64,000 nt of DNA from Bacteroidia bacterium (GCA_023151315.1 JAKLJE010000010.1:1-64000), one strand, 5' to 3'; counted from the stretch's first letter, positions 1-8,658 are shown. The notes: generated by a model from the sequence alone, not told the origin. A program made the numbers and translations.

Positions 1-123
1 AGAAGTAACATTGCCCCCTTCGCAGAACGGACACTTGGGTTTTCTATCCCAACGCATGTGTTCTAGGAACTTCACACACTTCATTTGTGTGTTGTACTTC
101 TTTTGTAGTATCGAAAGATTCAT
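1..123 (-). CDS. IS1595-type transposase, N-terminal fragment (runs off left edge)
   Basis: The minus strand from the ATG at 123 is open to the window edge. Its 41 residues read as the start of an ISXO2/IS1595-type transposase: a helical lead-in with a conserved Cys, then a zinc-ribbon start KPKCPFCEGGN. In this family the N-terminal zinc ribbon precedes a DDE-type catalytic domain, which would lie outside the window. A tRNA-like sequence ends two bases upstream of the start codon. The family call rests on the short Cys-x2-Cys context only, so an unrelated zinc-ribbon protein is possible. Confidence 0.55.
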   Translation of the reverse strand, partial: MNLSILQKKYNTQMKCVKFLEHMRWDRKPKCPFCEGGNVTS

Positions 124-125
124 TG

Positions 126-198
126 TGGACGGTAAGGGACTCGAACCCTTTCCCTGAATTGTCGAAGCTCATGTTCTACCGAATGAAACTAACCGCCC
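126..198 (-). other. tRNA-like sequence, probably degenerate
   Basis: On the minus strand these 73 nt fold as a tRNA. There is a 7-bp acceptor stem (GGGCGGT/ACCGTCC, one G-U), a GTTT/GAAC D stem with a CGGTA-type D loop, a perfect AAGGG/CCCTT T stem and a canonical TTCGAGT T loop. The anticodon arm is poor: TGAGC/ATTCA has a G-U and a C-A mismatch, the loop is TTCGACA, and residue 37 is C rather than a purine. The apparent anticodon CGA would mean Ser, yet the long variable arm of tRNA-Ser is missing. I therefore read it as tRNA-derived but decayed, or an unusual mobile-element tRNA. CCA is not encoded. Confidence 0.45.
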
Positions 199-295
199 AG
201 CCTTAATTAACTGTGCAACATTAACTGATCGGTAAAACCTACCAAAGCAAGCACTTGCTGTAATTTTGCAGAAATCTCACACTAGTGTAAGCGTT

Positions 296-334
296 TACAG
301 TACTGTAAAAATGAGAACGGAATTACAGTACTGT
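296..334. repeat. Two copies of palindrome TACAGTACTGTA
   Basis: TACAGTACTGTA is a perfect 12-bp palindrome at 296-307. An 11-base match lies at 324-334. The related TACTGTACTAAA occurs at 1115-1126 and 1693-1704. The sites could be operator-like dyads or recombination scars of the island. No protein partner is evident. Confidence 0.4.
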
Positions 335-352
335 GGAGAATTGCAGTATATT

Positions 353-400
353 TGGATTGTCGAAGTTCATCTTCCCTTCATTGGGAAAACTAACCAAACT
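353..400 (-). repeat. Second, partial tRNA-like copy
   Basis: The minus strand shares GGTTAGTTT and ATGARCTTCGACAAT with the tRNA-like sequence at 126-198, i.e. the D-arm and anticodon-arm part. The acceptor 3' side and T arm are absent. It looks like a diverged partial duplicate of the same tRNA-derived sequence. Confidence 0.35.
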
Positions 401-406
401 GAAGTC

Positions 407-1066
407 CTAGCGTTTACGTTGGGACTTTTTATTTTTCTTGTCTTTTCCTAAAGATGTGACTAGTGTGTTGCGAGCACAAGCGTAAAAATTGGCTACAGTC
501 TTCTTCTTCTGATATAAATCATCGTACTTGAAAATATAAGCTAGATAACCAGCGTAAGCCATTCTCTTGTATTCGCCAAATTCCCTCTGATGCTTTCTGT
601 TCATTTGTGTTTCACAGTAAGTATTAATTCGATCAAAAAAGAACTTGACTGCTACACTTTTGCGCTCAGGGAGTGGCTCAATCGAAAGAAACAGTCTAAC
701 GGTATGTTGAATCATCTGTTCAATACTGTACTTCATCTTAAAATCAATGGATATGGGATCATCCTCAAATGAAGGGGCTTTAACGACTCTTTCTCCAGAA
801 AACCAATAACTGGGATCTGAAGAAAATTGCCCTCTGACTTTTTCTATATAAGGTTTTGCACCATCGCTTATTTCACGGTGCTTTTCAGCTTCAACCCAAG
901 TTTTGTCTACAATTAGTGCGAAGAACTGATCCATCAGGGTATGTGGAATCGCCCGTTTTTTTCCTCGTAATGAGTGAATCTCGCTTACACATTTTGAAAA
1001 CTCCTCAATGTTTTCGTTCCTCACGAAAAGTCCTAACGGATAAAAAATATCTTGCCATTTTTTCAC
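407..1066 (-). CDS. Hypothetical protein, 219 aa, accessory
   Basis: This is an uninterrupted 219-residue reading frame starting at an ATG, rich in Lys, Phe and Tyr, with no signal peptide or membrane segment. The C-terminus is very basic (GKDKKNKKSQRKR), which could aid nucleic-acid binding. I recognise no domain. It lies between the tRNA-like sequences and a membrane-protein gene transcribed divergently, in a low-GC island beside a transposase, so horizontal acquisition is likely. The function cannot be stated. Confidence 0.6.
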   Translation of the reverse strand: MKKWQDIFYPLGLFVRNENIEEFSKCVSEIHSLRGKKRAIPHTLMDQFFALIVDKTWVEAEKHREISDGAKPYIEKVRGQFSSDPSYWFSGERVVKAPSFEDDPISIDFKMKYSIEQMIQHTVRLFLSIEPLPERKSVAVKFFFDRINTYCETQMNRKHQREFGEYKRMAYAGYLAYIFKYDDLYQKKKTVANFYACARNTLVTSLGKDKKNKKSQRKR

Positions 1067-1114
1067 AGTAGTCGATAAAATGAAGTGATTTCCTAAATTT
1101 AGTGAATATCACTC

Positions 1115-1126
1115 TACTGTACTAAA
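1115..1126. repeat. Direct repeat TACTGTACTAAA, left copy
   Basis: Exact 12-base repeat of 1693-1704. The two copies flank the 183-aa gene, and the right copy starts right after its stop codon. They may be target duplications or recombination sites that delimit a one-gene insertion. Confidence 0.45.
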
Positions 1127-1140
1127 CGACATATTTAAAC

Positions 1141-1692
1141 ATGACTGCTGAGGAAAAATTAGATGTGGCATTAAGGTTTCTTGCGCAAGAAAACAGAGGA
1201 AGTTACTTATACCCGGAAGTAATCGACTTTGAGAAACATTTAACCAGTAATGGGATTGACGAAAAAGAGCATCTTCCGATAATTCTTCATCTTGTTAGGA
1301 ATCATTATGTAGATGCGTTCTATGCTCTATATCCCGGTGATGAGCGAGAAGGCAAAGCACCTCGCCAAATCAAAATCACCTTTAAGGGAATTAAATTTCT
1401 TGAGAAAGGAGGTTATGTTCAATTAGTTAAAAGCGAACGAGAGGGAAAGTCGTTGCTGGAATTATCTATTGAAGATTTGAAGAAAAAGGATAAGCAACTA
1501 TATTGGGTAACAGGTATTACCTTGATTGGTACTATTGGTGGTACGTTGCTTGGTGCATGGTTAGGAAGTAGCGACATTCCTGATCCTATAAATGTGAAAG
1601 TCACTCCGCCCTCAGTTGTTTATGATACAACGGTGGTTCACGACACGATTTATATTAATTCACCCATTGATACGACTGCCAAGCAACCCTGA
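1141..1692 (+). CDS. Membrane-anchored protein with N-terminal globular domain, 183 aa
   Basis: Residues 1-~95 form a soluble N-terminal domain (AEEKLDVALRFLAQ, GSYLYPE, EHLPIILHL, QIKITFKGIKFLEKGGY) whose pattern suggests a winged-helix-like or similar small alpha/beta fold. A charged linker follows, then one transmembrane helix (about 122-142) and an extracytoplasmic tail rich in Thr/Val/Asp. The protein is clearly paralogous to the 168-aa product at 10333-10839: the N-terminal domain, the KGIKF-x2-KGGY motif and the VHDT tail are all shared. The gene sits between two TACTGTACTAAA repeats. The topology is inferred, the function is unknown, and a signalling or defence role is only a guess. 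Confidence 0.65.
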   Translation: MTAEEKLDVALRFLAQENRGSYLYPEVIDFEKHLTSNGIDEKEHLPIILHLVRNHYVDAFYALYPGDEREGKAPRQIKITFKGIKFLEKGGYVQLVKSEREGKSLLELSIEDLKKKDKQLYWVTGITLIGTIGGTLLGAWLGSSDIPDPINVKVTPPSVVYDTTVVHDTIYINSPIDTTAKQP

Positions 1693-1704
1693 TACTGTAC
1701 TAAA
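1693..1704. repeat. Direct repeat TACTGTACTAAA, right copy
   Basis: Matches 1115-1126 exactly. It abuts the TGA of the 183-aa gene and the beginning of a headless open frame, so it probably marks the right junction of the inserted segment. Confidence 0.45.
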
Positions 1705-2157
1705 AGGGATAGTTGCGATAGTAAATCTGTTCAGGAAGAAGTTTGGATACATTTCTCAGAGAAAACCTTCGTTAATAATGATTTTCGTGAAGGATTTTCG
1801 GGACCGAAAGTCACACGGAGATTAGATGATGCGGAACGTCGATTTTTGGACAGTGCGATAGCAGGGTATTTTGATTCCAGCCCCGATTCCGGATCAATAA
1901 AAGTAGCTGCGTGCTTCTGGCCAAAGCATGGAATTGAATTGATAAACTCCAATTCGCAAGCTTCCGTAGCCAACGTTTGCTTTGAATGTGGTAAGGTGGT
2001 CGCTGTAGGCTCCGAGTTGAATGGAATTTCTATTCGATCATGGCGTGTATTATTTCAGAGATTGAATATTCCCGTTGATAAGGGTTATTCGGAATATTTT
2101 CTCAGAGCTAAAGTGGATTCCACATTTCGAGTTCAACAAGGCAGTTTTCAATTCTGA
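1693..2157 (+). pseudogene. Headless open frame, probable 3' remnant of a resident gene
   Basis: An open frame of about 154 codons runs from directly after the upstream TGA to 2157 with no ATG. The first usable start is a TTG at 1846, which would give 103 aa. The translation has a protein-like composition (RRLDDAERRFLD, AACFWPKHGIEL) and a C-x2-C pair (NVCFECGK). Its 5' end coincides with the TACTGTACTAAA repeat, which fits a gene whose N-terminus was removed when the upstream cassette arrived. It could alternatively be a short real gene using TTG. No known family is recognised. Confidence 0.45.
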
Positions 2158-2870
2158 CGTGGTTTCACTGACGGTTGTATTACCTTGCTTACAACCGGAA
2201 AAATCTCTTTTTCCCACAGCGCATAACCTTTATCCGAAGGATGAAGATTGTCCTCGCTGATCAGCCAAGGATCGTTTTTTACCTGCTGAGAAACGGCAAA
2301 AATATCTACACACTTCAGGTTGCGCGCTGCGGCTTCCGCTTTGATGATTGCATTGAAACGCTGAAGTCCTTCGGGAATATTCCTGCCGTTACCATAGAGT
2401 TTTCCTGATTTCGTGAGACTGAAATCGGGAACGGTCAGCAAAACAATATTGGTTTTTACCTTCAATGTTGCCTGAACTGTGTCGAGAACGTAGCGAAGAT
2501 TGTTTGTGAATCCTGCGGAATCATAACCTGCAATCCAATCGTTTGTTCCGATGCAGATGGTCACGAAATCCGGTTTTTTCCTGAACAATACCGGCAATTC
2601 ATAGTCGATCAGATCGCGACACGTATAACCGTTTCGGGCCGGATTATCGATCAACTCAACTTCTATTCCCGAATCATTCAGGTGGCGGACCAGCAGTTCC
2701 GGCCATGAATTTCCTTCCGTACCGCCTGTACCGATAGTGTACGAATCGCCCAAAGGCATGTAGCTTAAACTTTCCGGCTGCTTGGCGTGATCTGAGTTCA
2801 TGCATGAAATGGAGACGCTTAACGTAAGAATTATTCCGATGAATCGGAGTGTAGTAACCGGGTGCTTCAT
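2148..2870 (-). CDS. SGNH/GDSL-type hydrolase lipoprotein
   Basis: Predicted esterase or lipase of the SGNH fold, acting at the cell envelope. An N-terminal hydrophobic segment ends at Cys23, a plausible lipobox, so the protein is probably a lipoprotein. Catalytic blocks are in order: block I GDS (nucleophile Ser43), an oxyanion-hole Asn in block III GTND (108-111), and block V DNLH (Asp207, His210). The length of 240 aa is usual for the family. Carbohydrate O-deacetylation or ester cleavage is typical, but the substrate cannot be read from sequence. Its 3' end overlaps the headless frame on the other strand by about 10 bases. It is transcribed divergently from pntA. Confidence 0.85.
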   Translation of the reverse strand: MKHPVTTLRFIGIILTLSVSISCMNSDHAKQPESLSYMPLGDSYTIGTGGTEGNSWPELLVRHLNDSGIEVELIDNPARNGYTCRDLIDYELPVLFRKKPDFVTICIGTNDWIAGYDSAGFTNNLRYVLDTVQATLKVKTNIVLLTVPDFSLTKSGKLYGNGRNIPEGLQRFNAIIKAEAAARNLKCVDIFAVSQQVKNDPWLISEDNLHPSDKGYALWEKEIFPVVSKVIQPSVKPRQN

Positions 2871-2945
2871 CCGCTTTAATCTTAAACAATGAAATATACG
2901 GGTTTGGAGGCGGCCGGGATTTCACGGAAAACGGGAATTTCTTCT

Positions 2946-2953
2946 TATTTTCG
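2946..2953 (+). promoter_or_regulatory. Possible -7 box (TATTTTCG) for pntAB
   Basis: TATTTTCG resembles the Bacteroidota TAnnTTTG -7 element and lies 43 bases before the pntA ATG. A TTTG occurs further upstream but not at ideal spacing. Confidence 0.3.
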
Positions 2954-2995
2954 CGTGCCTCTTTCAGAGGACACACACCGTAAAACTATCATTCC

Positions 2996-4543
2996 ATGAA
3001 AGTTGGAGTACCATCAGAAGTATCACCCGGCGAATTAAGAGTTGCTGCAACTCCGAAAACCGTAAAGCGTTTGCAGAAGCAAGGCTTTGAAGTTTACATT
3101 CAGCAGAACGCCGGCGTAAAGGCAAATTATTCCGATAAGGAATTTGAAGAAGCAGGAGCGAAGATCGTTCCGAGTGCTGCCGATATCTATGGCAAAATGG
3201 ATATCGTTCTGAAAGTAAAAGAACCAACCGCTGAAGAAGTGGGCATGATGCGCGAAGGCTTGGTGCTTCTCAGCTACTTGTGGCCTGCGCAAAATCAGGA
3301 ACTGCTTCAGAAACTGGCCAATCAGAAAGTGAACGCTGTGGCAATGGATGCGATTCCGCGTATCTCACGTGCTCAGAAAATGGACGTGTTGTCGTCAATG
3401 GCAAACATTGCCGGATACCGCGCTGTTATCGAGGGTTCATACCATTTCGGTCGCTTCCTGAACGGACAAATCACTGCTGCCGGTAAAGTTGAGCCTGCAA
3501 AAGTTCTGGTGATCGGTGCCGGTGTTGCAGGACTTGCTGCTATCGGAGCTGCGAATTCCCTTGGCGCAATCGTACGAGCTTTCGATACACGAAAGGAAGT
3601 TGCGGAGCAGATTGCATCAATGGGTGCCAGCTTCCTGACAGTGGATATCAATGAAGACGGAGCAACTGCTTCGGGTTACTCGAAGGAAATGAGTAAAGAG
3701 TTCATTGAAGCAGAAATGAAATTGTTCCTTGAACAAGCCAAGGAAGTTGATATTGTTATTACAACAGCGCAGATTCCGGGAAAACCTGCTCCTAAACTGT
3801 GGCTCGATTATCACGTTGCGGCAATGAAGCCGGGTTCAGTAATCGTCGATCTTGCTGCTGCAACAGGCGGTAACTGCGCGCTCACCAAGAACGGAGAAGT
3901 GATCACCACTTCAAACGGTGTGAAGATCGTTGGTAAACTGGATCAGCTACCAACACAGGCTTCTCAGTTGTATGGAAACAACCTTTGCCATTTGCTCGAT
4001 GATATGGGCAAAGCGGAGAAATGGAAAATCGACATGGAAGATGCTGTTGTGTCACGCGCAATGGTTACTTACAACGGAAAAATCAATTGGCCTCCGGCTC
4101 CGCTGCAGGTAAGTCCTACAGCAGGTGGCGGTGCTAAGAAAGTTGTTGCACCAACTGCAGAAGAAACGGCGAAGTCAGAAGCGGAAGCAGCAAAGAAGAA
4201 AGCAACAACAACGCTTATTTCATTAGCCGTTATCGGAGCTTTACTCTTGCTCGTTGGTAAATACGCACCATCGGAATTCATTCAGCACTTCACAGTATTT
4301 GTGCTTGCGATTTTCGTTGGATGGCAGGTAATTTCCAATGTGTCGCATTCACTTCACACTCCATTGATGGCGGTAACCAACGCAATCAGCGGTATCATCG
4401 TGACAGGTGGTTTGCTTCAGACAAAAAATGATCCGGGGAATATCATGACCATTCTTGCTACAGTAGCAATTCTGGTAGCCAGCATCAATATCGTTGGCGG
4501 ATTCGTGGTAACACACCGTATGTTGAAAATGTTTAAAAAATAA
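2996..4543 (+). CDS. pntA: NAD(P) transhydrogenase subunit alpha
   Basis: Alpha subunit of the proton-translocating transhydrogenase, which transfers hydride between NADH and NADP+ at the inner membrane, driven by proton influx. Residues 1-~375 are the AlaDH/PNT-like domain I with the NAD-binding glycine motif GAGVAGLAA near residue 172. An Ala/Lys/Glu-rich linker (about 380-402) leads to membrane helices at ~403-515. The length matches the unsplit E. coli-type alpha subunit (about 510 aa) rather than the split form. The ATG follows an A-rich leader. pntB follows after eight bases, so the two are co-transcribed. Confidence 0.95.
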   Translation: MKVGVPSEVSPGELRVAATPKTVKRLQKQGFEVYIQQNAGVKANYSDKEFEEAGAKIVPSAADIYGKMDIVLKVKEPTAEEVGMMREGLVLLSYLWPAQNQELLQKLANQKVNAVAMDAIPRISRAQKMDVLSSMANIAGYRAVIEGSYHFGRFLNGQITAAGKVEPAKVLVIGAGVAGLAAIGAANSLGAIVRAFDTRKEVAEQIASMGASFLTVDINEDGATASGYSKEMSKEFIEAEMKLFLEQAKEVDIVITTAQIPGKPAPKLWLDYHVAAMKPGSVIVDLAAATGGNCALTKNGEVITTSNGVKIVGKLDQLPTQASQLYGNNLCHLLDDMGKAEKWKIDMEDAVVSRAMVTYNGKINWPPAPLQVSPTAGGGAKKVVAPTAEETAKSEAEAAKKKATTTLISLAVIGALLLLVGKYAPSEFIQHFTVFVLAIFVGWQVISNVSHSLHTPLMAVTNAISGIIVTGGLLQTKNDPGNIMTILATVAILVASINIVGGFVVTHRMLKMFKK

Positions 4544-4551
4544 GAACGCAT

Positions 4552-5946
4552 ATGTTTATCGCTAAAGAAATACAAACAGCAGCATACTTATTTGCGAGTA
4601 TCCTGTTTATTCTGAGTCTGAGCGGATTGTCCTCACAGGAATCTGCTAAACGCGGCGTTCTTTACGGAATTGTCGGAATGATCGTTGCCATTTTCGCTAC
4701 GGTGATGGGCAAAGGTGTGGAAGGTCATGTGTTCATCATCGCTGCTATTGCAGTTGCTTCTGTAATCGGAATTCTGGTTGCTCGCAAAGTGGAAATGACC
4801 GCAATGCCTCAGCTCGTTGCAATCCTTCACAGCTTCGTTGGATTGGCAGCCGTGCTTGTCGGTATCGGTTCTTATCTCGATCCTGCAACACAGGCATTGA
4901 CCGGAGCAGAACATACGATTCACCTCGTGGAAGTGTTCGTGGGAATTTTCATCGGAGCCATCACATTCACAGGTTCTATTGTGGCTTGGGGCAAACTGGA
5001 TGGAAAAGTTCCTTCCAAACCATGGAGCTTCGCAGGATTGCAGATGATGAATCTGATTCTCGTAATTGCCAGCACAGTGCTCGGTGTTATGTTCTGCATG
5101 GCAGAAGGCACAAGCGGATTACTGTATCTCGGAATCATGACAGCAATTGCATCATTCGTTGGTGTGGTGCTCGTAATGGCAATCGGTGGCGGTGATATGC
5201 CGGTGGTTGTTTCCATGCTGAATTCTTATTCAGGTTGGGCAGCAGCTGCGGCTGGTTTCATGCTCAGCAACGACTTGTTGATTGTTACCGGTGCGCTCGT
5301 AGGAAGTTCCGGTGCGATTCTTTCCATGCACATGTGTCACGCGATGAACCGTTCTTTCTTTTCCGTGATTTTCGCCAGCGCAAGTCTCGGACCTAAAGGA
5401 GAAAAGAAAGCAATCGAAGGTGAAGTAACGGCATTGAATCACGAAGAAGTTGCGAATCTTTTGAAAGAAGCAAAATCAGTTGTTATTGTTCCTGGTTACG
5501 GAATGGCCGTTGCGAAAGCACAGTATCCGATTCATGAATTGGTGCAGACGTTGCGCAGCGCAGGTAAGAATGTACGTTTCGCAATTCACCCTGTTGCAGG
5601 TCGTTTGCCGGGACACATGAACGTGTTGTTGGCAGAAGCAAACGTTCCTTACGATATCGTTCTTGAAATGGACGAGATCAACGACGATATGCCGGATACC
5701 GATGTGGTAATGGTAATCGGTGCGAACGACGTTGTTAACCCAAGCGCTCAGGACGATCCTGCAAGTTCAATCTACGGCATGCCTGTAATTGAAGCATGGA
5801 AAGCTGAGAAAGTAATCATCATGAAACGTTCTATGTCGGCAGGTTATTCCGGAGAAGACAATCCGCTCTTCTACAAACCGAACTCAGAAATGTTGTACGG
5901 CGATGCGAAAGCAAGCGTTGAAAAGATTCTGAGCTTCCTGAAGTAA
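4552..5946 (+). CDS. pntB: NAD(P) transhydrogenase subunit beta
   Basis: Beta subunit, carrying the remaining membrane helices (about residues 1-260) and the cytosolic NADP(H)-binding domain III (about 290-464). The domain III motif [10 protein letters not shown] is near residue 313. Further conserved stretches are [18 protein letters not shown] and the GANDVVNP segment. The length of 464 aa equals the usual PntB. It is the second gene of the pntAB operon, and a hairpin with a T-run follows the stop codon. Confidence 0.96.
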   Translation: MFIAKEIQTAAYLFASILFILSLSGLSSQESAKRGVLYGIVGMIVAIFATVMGKGVEGHVFIIAAIAVASVIGILVARKVEMTAMPQLVAILHSFVGLAAVLVGIGSYLDPATQALTGAEHTIHLVEVFVGIFIGAITFTGSIVAWGKLDGKVPSKPWSFAGLQMMNLILVIASTVLGVMFCMAEGTSGLLYLGIMTAIASFVGVVLVMAIGGGDMPVVVSMLNSYSGWAAAAAGFMLSNDLLIVTGALVGSSGAILSMHMCHAMNRSFFSVIFASASLGPKGEKKAIEGEVTALNHEEVANLLKEAKSVVIVPGYGMAVAKAQYPIHELVQTLRSAGKNVRFAIHPVAGRLPGHMNVLLAEANVPYDIVLEMDEINDDMPDTDVVMVIGANDVVNPSAQDDPASSIYGMPVIEAWKAEKVIIMKRSMSAGYSGEDNPLFYKPNSEMLYGDAKASVEKILSFLK

Positions 5947-5968
5947 GGAACTGATCAATCATAAAATG

Positions 5969-6004
5969 AAAGTCCCGCGTTCGAATGGAATGCGGGACTT
6001 TTTA
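5969..6004 (+). terminator. Rho-independent terminator after pntB
   Basis: AAAGTCCCGC and GCGGGACTTT form a 10-bp stem around a 13-base loop, followed by more T. It lies 23 bases after the pntB stop, before the convergent M1 peptidase gene. The A-run on the left makes it potentially bidirectional. Confidence 0.85.
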
Positions 6005-6024
6005 TTTATCACCAGTTTCTTTTT

Positions 6025-7941
6025 CTATCTCTTCAGAAACGGTCTCTTAAACTCTTTCCCTTCCTGCTGCACCACCACGTTGTAGTATCCGTCATTCAAA
6101 GCGGAAATGTTCACTGAACCTTTTCCATTGCCGTCTGTGGAAGTTGATTGATTCATTACGAGTTTGCCCTGCATGTCATAGATCTTCACTGTACATGCAC
6201 CGCGAAACGGCGATTCAAATGATAAAATATCCAGCGCCGGATTCGGATAAACGGAGAATGTGCTTGGTAGCGGAGTAGTGGCGATATTATTTACAATGGC
6301 GCTGTCTGTGATCAGCCAATATTCCGGATCGAAAATCAGATCCGTTGGTGAGAAGCCGAGCGGAATGGAAAACTGCTGACCGTTTGCGTTGTATTGCACT
6401 CGAATGAGCGTGTCTTGCGTGGCGTTCTTGAAGTACAAAGGCAATGGAAGTTCGTAAAAGCTCACGGATGGATGCGATTGCGTTTGATTTATGGTAACGA
6501 CCGCAGTATCACCCGGAGTCAGATACCAACTCAACTGATACGTCGGAAATCCTTCTCCGTAATACCAATCTGAAAAATACCAGTTCAGATTCTGTCCGCT
6601 CGATTGCTCAAAATGCCATTGCAATTGTGCAGTACGCGCAAATGCAAATTGAAGTGATGTATCGTTGATGAAATTATACACTGCCGCAAACCACGCGCTG
6701 TCGCCGATGACCCAACGCAATTGATGCAACACCATTGCGCCTTTGGCGTAGGAGAGACGTGCATCGAAAATACGGCTGATGTTTGTTGTGTCATCCACAA
6801 AAACAGATCCGTCCGGTGCAGACACAGTGTGATCAATCTTTCCTTTGATGTACGGCTTCCAATACAGTTGCGGAGCATAACGTTCGTAACACAATCCCGT
6901 GAGGTAGGTGGCAAATCCTTCATTGATCCATATATCTTCCCAACTGCCGCATGTTACTTTATCACCGAACCATTGATGGGCGAGTTCATGCGCGAGCAAC
7001 TCGTACCAGAATCCGCCCAGGAATGTAATTGTAGTATGTTCCATTCCTCCACCGAAATTGCATTGCGCGTGACCGTATTTTTCATCCGCAAACGGATACA
7101 ATCCGAACAGCGAATCGAACAATTGCATCTGTTCAATAACTCCGGGTGTCGCATAGCTGGCCATGGCGGAGTCTTCCGGATATACATAGTTGATCACTTC
7201 CACGGTATCGCCGTTGTAGACAACGAAGTCGCTATAAATGGAATAATTGCTCACCGCAAAACACACGAGAAACGCGGCAATCGGATAACGATGTTTCCAC
7301 GTCCATTGTCTCTGCACGGCGAATGTTACATCGTCGGTCAGTGTTCCGTTACTCGCTACTTCATACCACAATGGTGCGGTAACAATAATGTCAACGGAAT
7401 CAATTTTATCATTCAGATCCTGTTTGCAGGGCCACCAGTTTTTCGCGCCGTAAGGTTCCGAGAGTGTCCACATCACAGGATCATTGTTCGGTCCGTGAAC
7501 CGAAAGATGAAAACCACGCATCGATGTATCCGGCGCACCGTGATAATAAACCGAAACGGAATCAATCACATTGCCCGGCAGAGCAGAGGCAAACTGACCG
7601 TCAAGAATTTCATTCGTATGTGTGAAAGTCAGGTTGGTGCTATGATAAACGATGCTGTCGACCGTCAACGCCACGGAAAGATCAAACTGAATGTTTGAAA
7701 TACTTTGATTCGGCACAAAGTACGTTGTAATTTTTCCGTCAATATAATTCACCAACGGATCAACTCTCCATTCGCAACGCTGGTAAACGAAGTCGGAATT
7801 GTTTATGGCTTGAATGGAAGGCGCTGTTGCGTTTGCAGCATTTCGTTTCCCCTCAGCTTCTGCCAGATCGTGCAAACTGAATTGCGCCTGCACATGAACT
7901 GCAGTCAAAATGAAAAGAGACAATACGATTTTCCGAAGCAT
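6025..7941 (-). CDS. M1 family aminopeptidase with T9SS C-terminal sorting domain
   Basis: Secreted zinc aminopeptidase. I chose the start MLRKIVLSLF at 7941, because it opens a clean signal peptide ending in VQAQ; 13 further upstream codons are open but lack that logic. The M1 motif GGMEH precedes the zinc site HELAHQWF (about residue 318) and the distal Glu in WINEGFATYL. The last ~80 residues are a type A T9SS sorting domain (YPNPALD, KIYDMQGKLV, ending in a Lys/Arg-rich tail). The protein is thus likely exported by SPI, then T9SS, and released or anchored at the surface. It acts in peptide scavenging and has no operon partner. Confidence 0.92.
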   Translation of the reverse strand: MLRKIVLSLFILTAVHVQAQFSLHDLAEAEGKRNAANATAPSIQAINNSDFVYQRCEWRVDPLVNYIDGKITTYFVPNQSISNIQFDLSVALTVDSIVYHSTNLTFTHTNEILDGQFASALPGNVIDSVSVYYHGAPDTSMRGFHLSVHGPNNDPVMWTLSEPYGAKNWWPCKQDLNDKIDSVDIIVTAPLWYEVASNGTLTDDVTFAVQRQWTWKHRYPIAAFLVCFAVSNYSIYSDFVVYNGDTVEVINYVYPEDSAMASYATPGVIEQMQLFDSLFGLYPFADEKYGHAQCNFGGGMEHTTITFLGGFWYELLAHELAHQWFGDKVTCGSWEDIWINEGFATYLTGLCYERYAPQLYWKPYIKGKIDHTVSAPDGSVFVDDTTNISRIFDARLSYAKGAMVLHQLRWVIGDSAWFAAVYNFINDTSLQFAFARTAQLQWHFEQSSGQNLNWYFSDWYYGEGFPTYQLSWYLTPGDTAVVTINQTQSHPSVSFYELPLPLYFKNATQDTLIRVQYNANGQQFSIPLGFSPTDLIFDPEYWLITDSAIVNNIATTPLPSTFSVYPNPALDILSFESPFRGACTVKIYDMQGKLVMNQSTSTDGNGKGSVNISALNDGYYNVVVQQEGKEFKRPFLKR

Positions 7942-7997
7942 AATTGAAGTTACGAAATCTTCGTGTAACACGCTACTCAACTCTCATGCCTCTCTTC

Positions 7998-8043
7998 TCA
8001 GGTCACAGGTCTCCCTGCTCAGGTCTCAAGCCTCAGGTCTCCC
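7998..8043. repeat. Short direct repeats of CAGGTCTC
   Basis: Four imperfect copies of CAGGTCTC/CAGGTCAC lie within 46 bases, just before the half repeat that closes the cassette array. They resemble slippage-prone low-complexity DNA. No other feature is seen between the M1 gene start and 8062. Confidence 0.5.
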
Positions 8044-8061
8044 TTCCGCAAGCCACCACCC

Positions 8062-8160
8062 GCGATAGATCGCAGATTGACTTTCAGAAAAAGCAGAGAG
8101 AATGAAGTGGTTTGTTTAAATTGGTTGGGTGAAAAGGGGATTCTTTCAACTCTTTTACCC
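8062..8160. repeat. Cassette-boundary repeat, half copy A
   Basis: Homologous to the right part of copies B and C: core GCGATAGATCGCAG, then ATTGACTTTCAG, GTTGGGT (8124-8130) and TTCTTTCAACTC. Homology to the other copies stops abruptly at the palindromic core on its left, so this is half of the full unit. It forms the left end of the array. Confidence 0.75.
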
Positions 8161-8242
8161 GTGCAGCAATTGCCTGCGCATCTGAGCTAATAAAACTACC
8201 GCCCGAAAAAATAAACACAATGGCAAGTACTATTCTATTCAT
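8084..8242 (-). CDS. Small secreted peptide, 52 aa, overlapping repeat A
   Basis: ATG at 8242, stop at 8084. Residues 1-24 are a convincing signal peptide (MNRIVLAIVF, small residues, then DAQA). The remaining 28 residues are encoded largely by the repeat half copy. The KELKES segment is echoed in the same relative place in copies B and C (NELKE) but without a signal peptide there. It may be a genuine small secreted peptide of the third cassette or a gene truncated by the repeat. It starts 20 bases after the 131-aa gene ends. Confidence 0.45.
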   Translation of the reverse strand: MNRIVLAIVFIFSGGSFISSDAQAIAARVKELKESPFHPTNLNKPLHSLCFF

Positions 8243-8262
8243 AAAAACAGAGTTGAGTTTAG

Positions 8263-8658
8263 TTATTTAGCCTGACCAATCATGCTTTTCTGCTTATGAA
8301 TAAACATGGTGTCAGGGTAATCTAAATCGAACTCAGCGAATTCACCTTCAGTTAATAGCAGCTTTGATCGATTAGGATTGGTTGAGTCCAATGCAGTAGG
8401 AACACTAATATTGTTACTCTTTAAATATTGCAAGAAACGGCCCGTTGTGTAAGAAAATATTTCGTTTCGATAGTACTCATTTTGGAATTCAAATTCATAT
8501 TCAACATTAAGTGTTGCTTGAGCACTGCTCCAACTGACAATCCTTGATTGTACAATAATAAGGTTCTTCGCAATCTGACGGGAATTATAGCCAAAATAGA
8601 TTTTCAACGAAACAGAGCCGACAATTATAAATATCCATATTGTGATTTTCTTTTTCAT
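8263..8658 (-). CDS. Small membrane-anchored protein, 131 aa (DUF3592-like)
   Basis: One N-terminal transmembrane helix (about residues 5-23) is followed by an extracytoplasmic domain with a beta-rich pattern: EYEFEFQNEYYRNE, then LDSTNPNRSKLLLTEGEF. The Y-x-F-x-n-Y and D-x-x-N-P-x-x-S-x-L-L-L pattern recalls DUF3592-type domains. It is homologous to the 134-aa gene in the neighbouring cassette (shared DS-x-NP-x-x-S-x-LLLT). It is the main gene of the third repeat-bounded unit. Function unknown; family assignment tentative. Confidence 0.6.
   Translation of the reverse strand: MKKKITIWIFIIVGSVSLKIYFGYNSRQIAKNLIIVQSRIVSWSSAQATLNVEYEFEFQNEYYRNEIFSYTTGRFLQYLKSNNISVPTALDSTNPNRSKLLLTEGEFAEFDLDYPDTMFIHKQKSMIGQAK

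Noticed and set aside
1616-1825. Plus-strand 69-codon frame over the end of the 183-aa gene
   Set aside because: Overlaps that gene out of frame, crosses the repeat at 1693, and has no family-like pattern.
6721-7698. A 325-codon plus-strand open frame
   Set aside because: Lies wholly within the M1 peptidase gene on the other strand, whose active-site motifs are clear, and has an odd Cys/His/Arg-rich composition.
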